Below are positions 9,275 to 17,272 of a stretch of 64,000 nucleotides of DNA, piece after piece. Both the position numbers and the translations under genes were made by a program. Positions within the stretch are counted from its first letter, which is position 1. Each line of letters begins with the position of its first letter. The notes under the pieces are model-generated. The model searched no databases. It was not told the origin of the DNA and saw nothing but the letters and a program-made list of their open reading frames with translations. The DNA is from Bacteroidota bacterium (GTDB taxonomy: Bacteria > Bacteroidota > Bacteroidia > Bacteroidales > F082), in the NCBI GenBank assembly GCA_014382445.1, contig JACNJS010000019.1:33245-97244 (forward strand), written 5' to 3'.

Positions 9275-10075
9275 ATGAATCTTAACCTAAAAAAACCCAT
9301 TGCAATCTTTGATATTGAAGCAACAGGCCTTAATGTAAGTAAGGATCGCATTGTTGAAATAAGTGTCCTTAAAATTAGTACAAATGGTATAAGAGAGAGT
9401 CGTACCTGGCTGTTAAACCCAGAATATCCTATTTGTGAGGAAGCTTCGAAGATTCACGGGTATTCAAATGATGAACTTATTGATAAACCAACTTTTAAGA
9501 TGGTAGCTAAAGATATTAACAGATTTTTTGCAAATAGCGATCTTGCAGGTTATAACGCACTCAAATTTGATATACCTATGCTTGTTGAAGAGTTTTTGAG
9601 AGCGAGTGTTGATTTTGATGTCAAGAAGCGACGATTGGTTGATGTACAAAATATTTTCATGAAAATGGAACAGCGAACTTTAAAAGCCGCCTATCGTTTT
9701 TATCTTGATAAAGACCTAAATAATGCTCATGCCGCTGAAGCTGATACATTAGCTACTTTAGAGATTCTTGAATCGCAGCTCGACAGATATATTAATACTG
9801 AATACACTAATAAAGATGGAGAAGTATCCATCCCTGTAAGGAATGATATTCAAATGCTTCACGATTTTTCAAGCCACCATAAAAATGCTGATTTAATCGG
9901 GCAATTGATATACAATGAGGATGGCAAGGAGGTGTTCAATTTTGGGAAACACAAAGGGAAAACTGTTGAAGAAATATTTACAAAAGATCCTTCCTATTAT
10001 TCTTGGATAATGAATGCCGATTTTCCACAGTATACCAAAAACTTATTGACGAATATAAAACTTAACATGAAGTAA
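9275..10075 (+). CDS. DnaQ-like 3'-5' exonuclease with DUF3820-type tail
   Basis: 266-residue DEDD-family exonuclease. The first 175 residues carry the catalytic motifs: FDIEATGLN near residue 13, GYNALKFDIP near 95, and the HAAEADTLAT block near 150. The C-terminal part (FNFGKHKGKTVEEI, then YYSWIM) matches the small DUF3820-type domain often attached to such exonucleases. Together with the dnaE-fused domain this gives the cell at least two epsilon-like nucleases. It is packed between the E2 and FAH genes with gaps of one base, which shows co-transcription rather than shared function. Confidence -1.
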   Translation: MNLNLKKPIAIFDIEATGLNVSKDRIVEISVLKISTNGIRESRTWLLNPEYPICEEASKIHGYSNDELIDKPTFKMVAKDINRFFANSDLAGYNALKFDIPMLVEEFLRASVDFDVKKRRLVDVQNIFMKMEQRTLKAAYRFYLDKDLNNAHAAEADTLATLEILESQLDRYINTEYTNKDGEVSIPVRNDIQMLHDFSSHHKNADLIGQLIYNEDGKEVFNFGKHKGKTVEEIFTKDPSYYSWIMNADFPQYTKNLLTNIKLNMK

Positions 10076-10076
10076 T

Positions 10077-10700
10077 ATGAAAATAATTTGTATAGGCAGA
10101 AATTACTTGGAACATGCAAAGGAATTGAATAATCCTGTTCCTGAAAAACCAATATTTTTCATGAAACCAGATACAGCCCTTGTTCAAAATAACGATCCTG
10201 TTTATTACCCCGAGCATTCAAATGATATGCATTATGAAGCTGAAATTGTACTAAAGATATGTAAAAATGGAAATCATATTTCAGAAAAATTTGCTCAACA
10301 TTATTACAATGAAATAGGAATTGGCATTGATTTTACTGCACGAGATGTTCAATTGGATTGTAAAAAGAAAGGATTACCATGGGAAATTGCCAAAGCGTTT
10401 GATCAATCGGCACCAATTAGCAAGTTTATTATTAAAAGTACACTTGATAATTTGCGTAACATTAATTTTTCTCTCAAAATAAACGGTGAAGAAAAACAAA
10501 ATGGAAACACTCACGATATGATATTCTCTTTTGATGAGATAATTGCTTATACATCAAAATTTATTACTCTAAAGGAAGGTGACCTTATTTTTACAGGCAC
10601 ACCTGCAGGGGTTGGACCAACTGTAATTAATGATCATTTTGAAGCATACATAGAAGGTGAAAAGCTACTTGATTTTATTGTGAAAAAATCCACTTGTTAA
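10077..10700 (+). CDS. Fumarylacetoacetate hydrolase (FAH) family protein
   Basis: 207-residue enzyme of the FAH superfamily, close in size and motif order to acylpyruvases and oxaloacetate decarboxylases of the FAHD1 type. The GRNYLEHAKEL start, the metal ligands in HYEAEIVL, the GIDFTARD segment, and the FTGTPAGVGP loop near residue 175 are visible. It hydrolyses or decarboxylates a small 2-oxoacid in the cytosol; the exact substrate is unknown. Third gene of the E2-exonuclease-FAH run, ending nine bases before a convergent gene. Confidence -1.
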   Translation: MKIICIGRNYLEHAKELNNPVPEKPIFFMKPDTALVQNNDPVYYPEHSNDMHYEAEIVLKICKNGNHISEKFAQHYYNEIGIGIDFTARDVQLDCKKKGLPWEIAKAFDQSAPISKFIIKSTLDNLRNINFSLKINGEEKQNGNTHDMIFSFDEIIAYTSKFITLKEGDLIFTGTPAGVGPTVINDHFEAYIEGEKLLDFIVKKSTC

Positions 10701-10709
10701 TTAATAAAA

Positions 10710-11519
10710 TCATCTATTGAGCTCAATGTCAGCATTATCGGGCATATAATTAAGTATATCTGATAAAGCTGCTTTCCTATAATTTTTTGGCGGTAAGAAA
10801 AAGTCGGGTACTATGTTTATTTCACGAATATTCTTTACGGATATTTCTTGTTTATTACTATCTGGTAAAAATTCTATAGATTTTAATAGAATGCCACTTT
10901 TTAACAGATGCAGATACTCGTCTGTTTGAGTAACACTACTTTTTTCCTTTGCCGGATTTAGTTGCTGCATAAAGGTTATCATGCTATTTATATCAATATC
11001 GTTATAAGGCTGAATGTCTGTTGTATGCCATATCGATTCAGTAACGATACTATCTACTAATACGTTATACTTTATGGTATTAAACCCAAGTATTTCCTGT
11101 TTGTCATCAGTTTCCTTAATCTCAATTTTACTGCAAATAGCTGAATATGATGAATCAAACATTTGTTGCTTAATTTTTAAATAAATGCTTTCCAGCTTAT
11201 TTCTTTCATAAGGTGGTAATCCTGCAAGTAATTTTTTCATTTGTAAATCATAAGCCTCTATGCTACTTACCTTTAACTCATCAGTAGTACCAGTCCAGTA
11301 AAGCTTATGCTGAGGAAATATCATGGTAATAATTTTGTTGTTCAAATCTATTATGGCAACTGAGGTTGGTGTTTCGTGTCGGATTAAATTATTTTGAATA
11401 AAAGTTGTTTGAATTAAACTGTTTCCAAACGAATCTGTACTTTCCTCAGTGATTACCCAACCGGCATATGTACTACCATGAAGTAGCAAAAGCAACATTA
11501 TAATTCGTATTGCGCTCAT
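10710..11519 (-). CDS. Secreted DUF4412-like protein
   Basis: 269 residues with a signal peptide (hydrophobic residues 4-18, cleavage near STYA/GW). The body has the beta-rich pattern of DUF4412-type envelope proteins: an N-terminal ITEES...TTFIQNNLIRHE segment, IDLNNKIITMIFPQHKLYW, and a central stretch resembling ETLGFNTIKYNVLV. Function unknown; probably periplasmic or surface-exposed. It is transcribed alone toward the FAH gene. Family assignment is by pattern, moderately sure. Confidence -1.
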   Translation of the reverse strand: MSAIRIIMLLLLLHGSTYAGWVITEESTDSFGNSLIQTTFIQNNLIRHETPTSVAIIDLNNKIITMIFPQHKLYWTGTTDELKVSSIEAYDLQMKKLLAGLPPYERNKLESIYLKIKQQMFDSSYSAICSKIEIKETDDKQEILGFNTIKYNVLVDSIVTESIWHTTDIQPYNDIDINSMITFMQQLNPAKEKSSVTQTDEYLHLLKSGILLKSIEFLPDSNKQEISVKNIREINIVPDFFLPPKNYRKAALSDILNYMPDNADIELNR

Positions 11520-11602
11520 TTATAATTTATTATCAAAATAATACTAATTTTCACGCAATTTTAATTACGAGGTAATCACAAAATTAAAAAATATAGCACG
11601 TG

Positions 11603-11634
11603 TTTTCATATTTAAGAAGAAAAAATTACTTTTG
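11603..11634 (+). promoter_or_regulatory. Promoter of the TPR protein gene
   Basis: TACTTTTG at 11627-11634 matches the -7 consensus, with a TTTT run about 20 bases upstream (11603-11606) as a weak -33 element. The ATG at 11655 lies 20 bases beyond it. Confidence -1.
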
Positions 11635-11654
11635 CAACCTCAAATTTATATATC

Positions 11655-12356
11655 ATGGCTAAGAAAAAAAACAAAGAAATATCAGGAGATCAGCGGTTGG
11701 AGAATATCGGTGAAACTTTAAGTAAAACTGAAGAGTTTATTTTTAATAATCAAAAAATTATTGGTATTGTAATTACAATTGCAATAGTTGCAATTCTCGG
11801 TTATTTTGGATATACCAGATACTACATTGCACCGAAAACTGCAGAAGCTGCAGAGCAAATGTTCCATGCCCAAAAATATTTTGAAGCTGACTCACTTGAC
11901 AAGGCTCTATATGGTGATGGCAACAGTCTTGGATTTATTGATATCATTAGTGAATATAGCATGACAAAACCCGGTAATCTCGCAAATTACTACGCCGGAA
12001 TTTCATTTTTGAAGAAAAACGATTTTGAGCAAGCGATAGAGTATCTCGGAGATTTTAGCGCGGATGACCATTTAGTAAGTCCTATGGCTACCGGTGCAAT
12101 TGGCGATGCATATTTAGAACTCGGTGATAAGGATAAAGCTGCCGCATATTATCTGGAAGCAGCTAATTTAGACGATAATGGCTTTACTTCACCATTATTC
12201 CTTTATAAAGCCGGACAGGTATATGAATTACTTGGCAACTATGATAAAGCCATAAGTATTTATAATAAAATAAAGACCAAATACTATAAAAGCAATGAAG
12301 GTCGGAGTATCGAGAAAAACATTTCACGTGCTAAAGCCCTTCAGAACCAACTTTAA
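11655..12356 (+). CDS. Membrane-anchored tetratricopeptide repeat protein
   Basis: 233 residues: a charged cytosolic N-terminus, one transmembrane helix (about residues 34-55), and a periplasmic domain with several TPR-like helix pairs (KNDFEQAIEYLGDF, GDKDKAAAYYLEAA, GNYDKAISIYNKI). The topology recalls YfgM/AncA-type envelope scaffolds that work with the Sec machinery and chaperones, but orthology is not shown. It has its own promoter and is followed by a strong terminator, so it is probably monocistronic. Confidence -1.
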   Translation: MAKKKNKEISGDQRLENIGETLSKTEEFIFNNQKIIGIVITIAIVAILGYFGYTRYYIAPKTAEAAEQMFHAQKYFEADSLDKALYGDGNSLGFIDIISEYSMTKPGNLANYYAGISFLKKNDFEQAIEYLGDFSADDHLVSPMATGAIGDAYLELGDKDKAAAYYLEAANLDDNGFTSPLFLYKAGQVYELLGNYDKAISIYNKIKTKYYKSNEGRSIEKNISRAKALQNQL

Positions 12357-12379
12357 TTAGTTGTGTACAAAGAATTATA

Positions 12380-12410
12380 AAACCTGGTAATAAATTACCG
12401 GGTTTTTTTA
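12380..12410 (+). terminator. Rho-independent terminator after the TPR gene
   Basis: Arms AAACCTGGTAA (12380-12390) and TTACCGGGTTT (12395-12405) pair with one wobble around a 4-base loop and run into a T tract. It lies just before fmt. Confidence -1.
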
Positions 12411-12420
12411 TTTTTATAGA

Positions 12421-13395
12421 ATGAAAAAACAGGATCTCCGGATAGTATTTATGGGAACCCCAGATTTTGCTGTTCCTTCACTAAAAGCTATCATTGATGA
12501 AGGATACAATGTGGTGGGAGTTATAATAGCTCCAGATAAAGAAGCTGGCAGAGGCAGAAGAATGAGGATGCCGGCTATAAAAAAATATGCTCTTGAAAGT
12601 AACCTAAATATATTGCAACCTCAAAAATTAAAAGATGAAGGATTCTTAAATGAGCTTAGAAGCCTTCGCCCTAACCTTCAGATTGTTGTTGCCTTTAGAA
12701 TGCTGCCAGAGGTTGTTTGGTCACTGCCTGAGTTAGGAACCTTTAACCTGCATGCCTCTTTGTTACCACAATACAGGGGTGCTGCACCTATTAACTTTGT
12801 TCTAATTAACGGAGAAAAGATTACCGGTCTCACAACTTTCTTCCTTGATAATAAAATTGATACTGGCAAAATAATTCTGCAGGAAAAAATCAAAATTAAA
12901 GAAGATATTGACGCAGGCACACTTCATAACGAAATGATGGTAGTAGGGTCAAAATTAGTCCTAAAAACTGTTGAATTTATTTTACATAATAAGGTCACTA
13001 CGAAAAACCAGGCTAAATTCATAAAGAAAAATCAAGTACTTAAAACCGCACCCAAGCTAAATAAAGAAGATTGTCGGATTGTTTGGAATAATTATCCTAA
13101 CTCAATATTTAACTTTGTAAGAGGATTAAGTCCTTATCCGGCATCTTTTGGAATCCTTGCATCAAAAAGCGGAGTTCAACACCCAGTAAAAATATTCAAG
13201 GTTGCAATAGAATCGACTTCAGAACCTGATAAAAAGATTGGGAGTGTATTAACAGATGAGAAAACTTATTTAAAGGTGATTGTAAAATCAGGAATTATAA
13301 GTATTTTAGAATTACAATTAGCAGGGAAAAGACGAATGAATGTAAGTGATTTTTTAAGAGGGTTCCAAAAAATTGATGAGTATTATTTTGAATAA
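12421..13395 (+). CDS. fmt: Methionyl-tRNA formyltransferase
   Basis: 324-residue enzyme that formylates initiator Met-tRNA using 10-formyl-tetrahydrofolate. The N-terminal Rossmann-like domain (IVFMGTPDFAVPSL) and the family signature HASLLPQYRGAAPI, with its catalytic region near residue 110-125, are intact. The C-terminal OB-like domain contains FNFVRGLSPYPASF. Length is normal. The ATG at 12421 follows the preceding terminator directly, leaving little room for a promoter, so some readthrough from the TPR gene is possible. Peptide deformylase is not nearby. Confidence -1.
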   Translation: MKKQDLRIVFMGTPDFAVPSLKAIIDEGYNVVGVIIAPDKEAGRGRRMRMPAIKKYALESNLNILQPQKLKDEGFLNELRSLRPNLQIVVAFRMLPEVVWSLPELGTFNLHASLLPQYRGAAPINFVLINGEKITGLTTFFLDNKIDTGKIILQEKIKIKEDIDAGTLHNEMMVVGSKLVLKTVEFILHNKVTTKNQAKFIKKNQVLKTAPKLNKEDCRIVWNNYPNSIFNFVRGLSPYPASFGILASKSGVQHPVKIFKVAIESTSEPDKKIGSVLTDEKTYLKVIVKSGIISILELQLAGKRRMNVSDFLRGFQKIDEYYFE

Positions 13396-13487
13396 ATGCT
13401 AAATCGCACCTCTTTCAGAACCAATTTATATAAGGAGTGTAGCTTGTTTAGGGACTTGTAATCGACAAAAAGAACAGTTTGTATAAG

Positions 13488-13524
13488 GTTTTATTAACAA
13501 AAGTGCAGTTTTATTAACAAAAGT
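13488..13524 (+). repeat. Direct repeat upstream of the HU gene
   Basis: GTTTTATTAACAAAAGT occurs exactly at 13488-13504 and 13508-13524, a spacing of 20 bases (about two helical turns). Each copy contains an inner inverted repeat (TTTTATTAACAAAA, imperfect). It sits 90-125 bases upstream of the HU start codon and may be a regulatory site. Confidence -1.
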
Positions 13525-13614
13525 TAGGTATTTTGGCTGTAATGCTTGCTTTTTCAACTATTAGCATTACATTTGTTTGAGTAAAACCTTAAATTTTAAT
13601 TAAATACTTTAACA

Positions 13615-13887
13615 ATGAACAAAGCGGAATTAATTGACGCGATGGCATCCGGAGCTGGATTCAGCAAAAGTGATGCTAAAAAAGCACTTGAAGCTTTTAT
13701 TGGAGCTACAGGTGATGCACTCAAAACTGGCGACCGTGTTGCATTAGTAGGATTTGGATCTTTCTCCGTTTCTACCAGAGCTGCTCGTAAAGGACGCAAT
13801 CCTCAAACCGGTAAAGAAATAAACATAGCTGCTAAAAAAGTAGTTAAGTTTAAAGCTGGTGCTGATCTTTCAAAGATTGTTAAATAA
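13615..13887 (+). CDS. hup: HU-family DNA-binding protein
   Basis: 90-residue nucleoid protein that bends and wraps DNA as a dimer. The MNKAELIDAMA start, the DALKTGDRVALVGFGSFSV saddle and the DNA-binding arm GRNPQTGKEINI are all present. It is monocistronic, with a repeat-containing leader region of about 220 bases and a terminator immediately after. The well-formed leader suggests separate and strong control. Confidence -1.
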   Translation: MNKAELIDAMASGAGFSKSDAKKALEAFIGATGDALKTGDRVALVGFGSFSVSTRAARKGRNPQTGKEINIAAKKVVKFKAGADLSKIVK

Positions 13888-13906
13888 CAATCCTCAAAGC
13901 AAAAAG

Positions 13907-13938
13907 AAAACGCCTTGATATTCAGGGCGTTTTTTTTA
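13907..13938. terminator. Bidirectional terminator between HU and Mpg genes
   Basis: AAAACGCCTTGA (13907-13918) pairs with TCAGGGCGTTTT (13922-13933), one wobble, followed by T8 on the plus strand and preceded by an A-rich run that gives Ts on the minus strand. The stop codon of the convergent glycosylase gene lies inside the right arm. Confidence -1.
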
Positions 13939-14524
13939 TGTATTGATTATAATTAAGAACATATCTGTAAGGTAACAATGAATCCTCGGCAGCATAACCC
14001 ACTCCTATACGAGGCCCGATTTCAATATCTTGTTTATTAATAACAACTCCTCCATCTTCAATCCACATTTCATTATCCTGAAAACTAATACCATTATGAG
14101 TAATATTAACTCCCAAAGCCTTGGTTAGTTTACCTGGACCATTTGTTAGTTTGTAATTTGCTTTTTGTTTTCCTGTTCGTTCAAACATATGATTAATTCC
14201 TATTAACGGATAAATCCCTCGTATTAAAACAGCATGAGGAACTCCTTCATCCGCAGTAACCACGTTTAAAAGATAATGAACACCATAACACAAATAAACA
14301 TAACAAACTCCACCTTGTTTAAACATCACTTCCGTTCTTTTTGTCAGTTTTCCACCGTATGCATGGGAAGCTTTATCAGAAACACCTTTATATGCTTCAG
14401 TTTCAGTTATTATGCCACCAGTTAATTGATTGTTAATATTGGTGTATAAAAACTTTCCTAACAGAAAACAGGCAATAGATTCAACATCCTCGCCCAGATA
14501 ATATGATATTGGAAGTTTAGACAT
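13922..14524 (-). CDS. DNA-3-methyladenine glycosylase (AAG/MPG type)
   Basis: 200-residue base-excision repair enzyme that removes alkylated purines. The fold signature LLGKFLYT, the catalytic ETEAYKG (Glu acting on water) and the MFKQGGVCYVYLCYGVHYLLNVV core, plus GPGKLTKALG, all match the Aag/MPG family and length. The gene ends inside the shared terminator. It follows the beta-barrel gene with a 2-base gap and may be co-transcribed with it and recQ. Confidence -1.
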   Translation of the reverse strand: MSKLPISYYLGEDVESIACFLLGKFLYTNINNQLTGGIITETEAYKGVSDKASHAYGGKLTKRTEVMFKQGGVCYVYLCYGVHYLLNVVTADEGVPHAVLIRGIYPLIGINHMFERTGKQKANYKLTNGPGKLTKALGVNITHNGISFQDNEMWIEDGGVVINKQDIEIGPRIGVGYAAEDSLLPYRYVLNYNQYIKKTP

Positions 14525-14526
14525 TT

Positions 14527-15234
14527 TTAGAGTATATATCCAACTCCACCAGTAATTGAGAAATAATTGATTTTTTGATTAAACGTTGTTGTATATGGTT
14601 CATCATTCCAGTCCCAGCCCGATAAGTCCTTGAATTGAAGTGATGAGCTTACATAATCTCCAGATATTAATATATAGTACGATTCAATTCGATATTTTAG
14701 ACCAGTACTCAGTGTGTATGCTAAATTTGAAGCCCGCGAACTCACTATATGATTCTCTGTTTTATCGTTTAGGTCATCTTTTTTGGTGGTTCTAATCGTT
14801 GCATTTGGAGTATATGACCCGAAATATCCGGCTAAAGCTCGAATATCCCACGAAAGGGTCTCGCTAATCAGGAAACGTAAATATGGTCCAGCAAAAATCC
14901 CTCCGCTACTCCAATTTGATTTACTTTCTACACTTACACCATATTCGGGATGTGCAGCTTCCAGCTCATCTTTAATCCTTATATTATCGAGGCTATTACC
15001 ACTATAATTAATAATTACATGTAGCCCAAAATTGCGTGTAAGCCGGTATGAATAATTAAATGAAACTGCCATACCTGTTTTTGCAAAACCTGATGTTGAA
15101 TCAGTTAACAAAACTTTACTAAAATCATTCAAAGGAAAAGAAGGTCCAATTGACAGTCCAACAAACTGGCGGTTTACACTCTGCCCGAATGAAAGTTGCG
15201 TAATAAATAACAATAATATAATCAGTTTCTTCAT
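14527..15234 (-). CDS. Outer-membrane beta-barrel protein (PorT-like)
   Basis: 235 residues from the preferred ATG at 15234; an ATG 48 bases upstream would add 16 residues in front of an evident signal peptide (KKLIILLLFITQLSFG), so the later start is chosen. The mature part shows alternating aromatic beta strands (FVGLSIGPSFPLNDF, AVSFNYSYRL, FAGPYLRFLI) and ends in a hydrophobic YFSITGGVGYIL strand typical of outer-membrane insertion. Resembles the OMP_b-brl family. Function unknown. It sits 48 bases behind recQ on the same strand. Confidence -1.
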   Translation of the reverse strand: MKKLIILLLFITQLSFGQSVNRQFVGLSIGPSFPLNDFSKVLLTDSTSGFAKTGMAVSFNYSYRLTRNFGLHVIINYSGNSLDNIRIKDELEAAHPEYGVSVESKSNWSSGGIFAGPYLRFLISETLSWDIRALAGYFGSYTPNATIRTTKKDDLNDKTENHIVSSRASNLAYTLSTGLKYRIESYYILISGDYVSSSLQFKDLSGWDWNDEPYTTTFNQKINYFSITGGVGYIL

Positions 15235-15282
15235 AAGATTCTTTTTTTCAAATCTAAAAAAAAAGTGTAATTGATTGTTCAT

Positions 15283-17214
15283 CTAATCAAAGTTTATGTC
15301 CAATTGGTTATACCAGCTCAAAGTTTCATCTTTGTGCCGAATAACCTTATTATTATCTATTAACCATCTAACAACCTGTATAATATCATCTTCGTTAAAA
15401 TCATCAATAAAGGAAACCAATTCATACAAATGTTTTGGACTGTTATTAAGTAGTTCTTTTATTATATTTTCAATGGTAGTAAATTCAATTTCGTTCAAAT
15501 CGACCTTGTTTTTTGAAATACATACATCGCAAATACCACATCGTCTTGGTTTCTTCTCGCCAAAATATTCCAATAATAGCTTACTTCTGCATTGCAGCAA
15601 ATTATTAACAAAATCGAGCATAGCATTCAGCCTGATTTCAGAAGCCTTTTTAAGATTTTGGTAATTATCATCCGAAAATTCTATATGCTTCGAACTAAGT
15701 CTTTCATAAGCAAAAACCAATTGAGGTTTGGTTTTGATTGGAACATAACTTATAACTTTTTGCTTATCGAAATATAGAAGTCTTTTAACTACATCTTCAC
15801 GAGTCATTTCTGCACGCTTTGCCAGCAATGTTTCATTAATATTAATAAATTCGGTAAATACGCCCGAGTATGATCTCATTATTTCTTTGAGTAACCTATC
15901 GGCTCCAGGATTTTCAACAGTAAACCTGTACAAATCTTCTTTGTTAAGAGGAACAAATAATTTGGAATATTGACCAGCTGATTGTATATAAATTAAAAAT
16001 CCTTCTCTTTCAAGAAATTTTATTGAATTATACGATTGTAGAATATCAAAATTATATTGGTTAGCAAAATCAGCGATATCAAAATCAAAGCCCATATCTT
16101 TGCCGCTTCCTTCAGGTATTTGAAAGTAATTTCCAAGAGCATTATATACATTCCTAATAACGCTCATCGGAGGGAATGAGGCTTTAAACATGGCTTTTGC
16201 CCGAGCAATATCTGTATTATTGTATAGTAATACTGCTGTTGATGGTTTTAAATCGCGGCCAGCTCTACCGGCTTCCTGAAAATATGATTCAATAGAATCG
16301 GGAAGGTCGTAATGTATTACATGCCTTACATTTGCCTTGTCGATACCCATTCCAAAAGCATTAGTGGCAACAATTACTTTAATCCTGCCCAAACTCCAAT
16401 CTTTCTGTCTTTCATCTCTTGTTTTAGCATCGAGGCCGGCATGATAATAAGTTGCACTTATTTCATTTTTTTTTAGTATCTCTGCTAACTCTCTGGTTTT
16501 TCTTCTGTTACGCACATAAATAATAGCTGTGTTGTTACTATCTTTCAAGGTTCTTAATAAAAAACCCGTTTTGTCAAATTCCTTAATTACATTGTACGCC
16601 AGGTTTCTTCTTTCAAAGCTTGTTTTTAATACATTGGGTTTCTTAAAATCAAGCTTAGCCATAATATCCATAACTACTGCCGGGGTTGCTGTTGCGGTGA
16701 GAGCTAGCAGAGGGACATCAGGAATAATTGGCCTTATTTCAGTTATCTTAAGATATGGAGGTCTGAAATCATAACCCCATTGAGAAATACAATGCGCTTC
16801 ATCGATTGCTAGTATGCTTACTTTCATGCGGCCTATTACATCACGTGCTACAGGTGTAAAAAGCCTTTCCGGTGATATATATAAAAACTTAAGGTTGCCT
16901 GCTATAGCATTTGAATAAACTGATTCAATTTCATCTCGATGCATGCCTGTATAAATAGCTGCAGCTTTAATTTTATTTATTTTAAGATTAGCAACCTGAT
17001 CTTTCATCAGGGCAATTAATGGTGTAATAACAATACAAGTGCCTTCTTTGATTAAAGCCGGAACCTGGAAACAAACCGATTTTCCACCACCTGTTGGTAA
17101 CAAAGCCAGAGTATCGTTGCCGGCAAGTACCGAATCGATGATTTCTTCCTGCATTGGTCTGAAAGCATTATGCCCCCAGAAACTAACAAGTATTTTTTTT
17201 GCTTCCGAACTCAT
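15283..17214 (-). CDS. recQ: RecQ-family ATP-dependent DNA helicase
   Basis: 643-residue 3'-5' helicase of recombination and fork repair. Walker A PTGGGKS (residues 40-46), the DEAH box with aromatic loop (DEAHCISQWGYDFRP, 138-152), helicase motif VI (YFQEAGRAGRD), and the RQC zinc site (CRSKLLLEYFGE, then CGICDVC near 545-570) are visible. The tail carries a short winged-helix-like region; no clear HRDC domain is seen, so it is shorter in that part than E. coli RecQ. It lies between a sensor kinase gene (58 bases upstream) and the barrel gene. Confidence -1.
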   Translation of the reverse strand: MSSEAKKILVSFWGHNAFRPMQEEIIDSVLAGNDTLALLPTGGGKSVCFQVPALIKEGTCIVITPLIALMKDQVANLKINKIKAAAIYTGMHRDEIESVYSNAIAGNLKFLYISPERLFTPVARDVIGRMKVSILAIDEAHCISQWGYDFRPPYLKITEIRPIIPDVPLLALTATATPAVVMDIMAKLDFKKPNVLKTSFERRNLAYNVIKEFDKTGFLLRTLKDSNNTAIIYVRNRRKTRELAEILKKNEISATYYHAGLDAKTRDERQKDWSLGRIKVIVATNAFGMGIDKANVRHVIHYDLPDSIESYFQEAGRAGRDLKPSTAVLLYNNTDIARAKAMFKASFPPMSVIRNVYNALGNYFQIPEGSGKDMGFDFDIADFANQYNFDILQSYNSIKFLEREGFLIYIQSAGQYSKLFVPLNKEDLYRFTVENPGADRLLKEIMRSYSGVFTEFININETLLAKRAEMTREDVVKRLLYFDKQKVISYVPIKTKPQLVFAYERLSSKHIEFSDDNYQNLKKASEIRLNAMLDFVNNLLQCRSKLLLEYFGEKKPRRCGICDVCISKNKVDLNEIEFTTIENIIKELLNNSPKHLYELVSFIDDFNEDDIIQVVRWLIDNNKVIRHKDETLSWYNQLDINFD

Positions 17215-17272
17215 AATAAATGAGGCAATTAAAACTTATAGCTGAGATAACTTATGTAAAAATAAGAAAATA

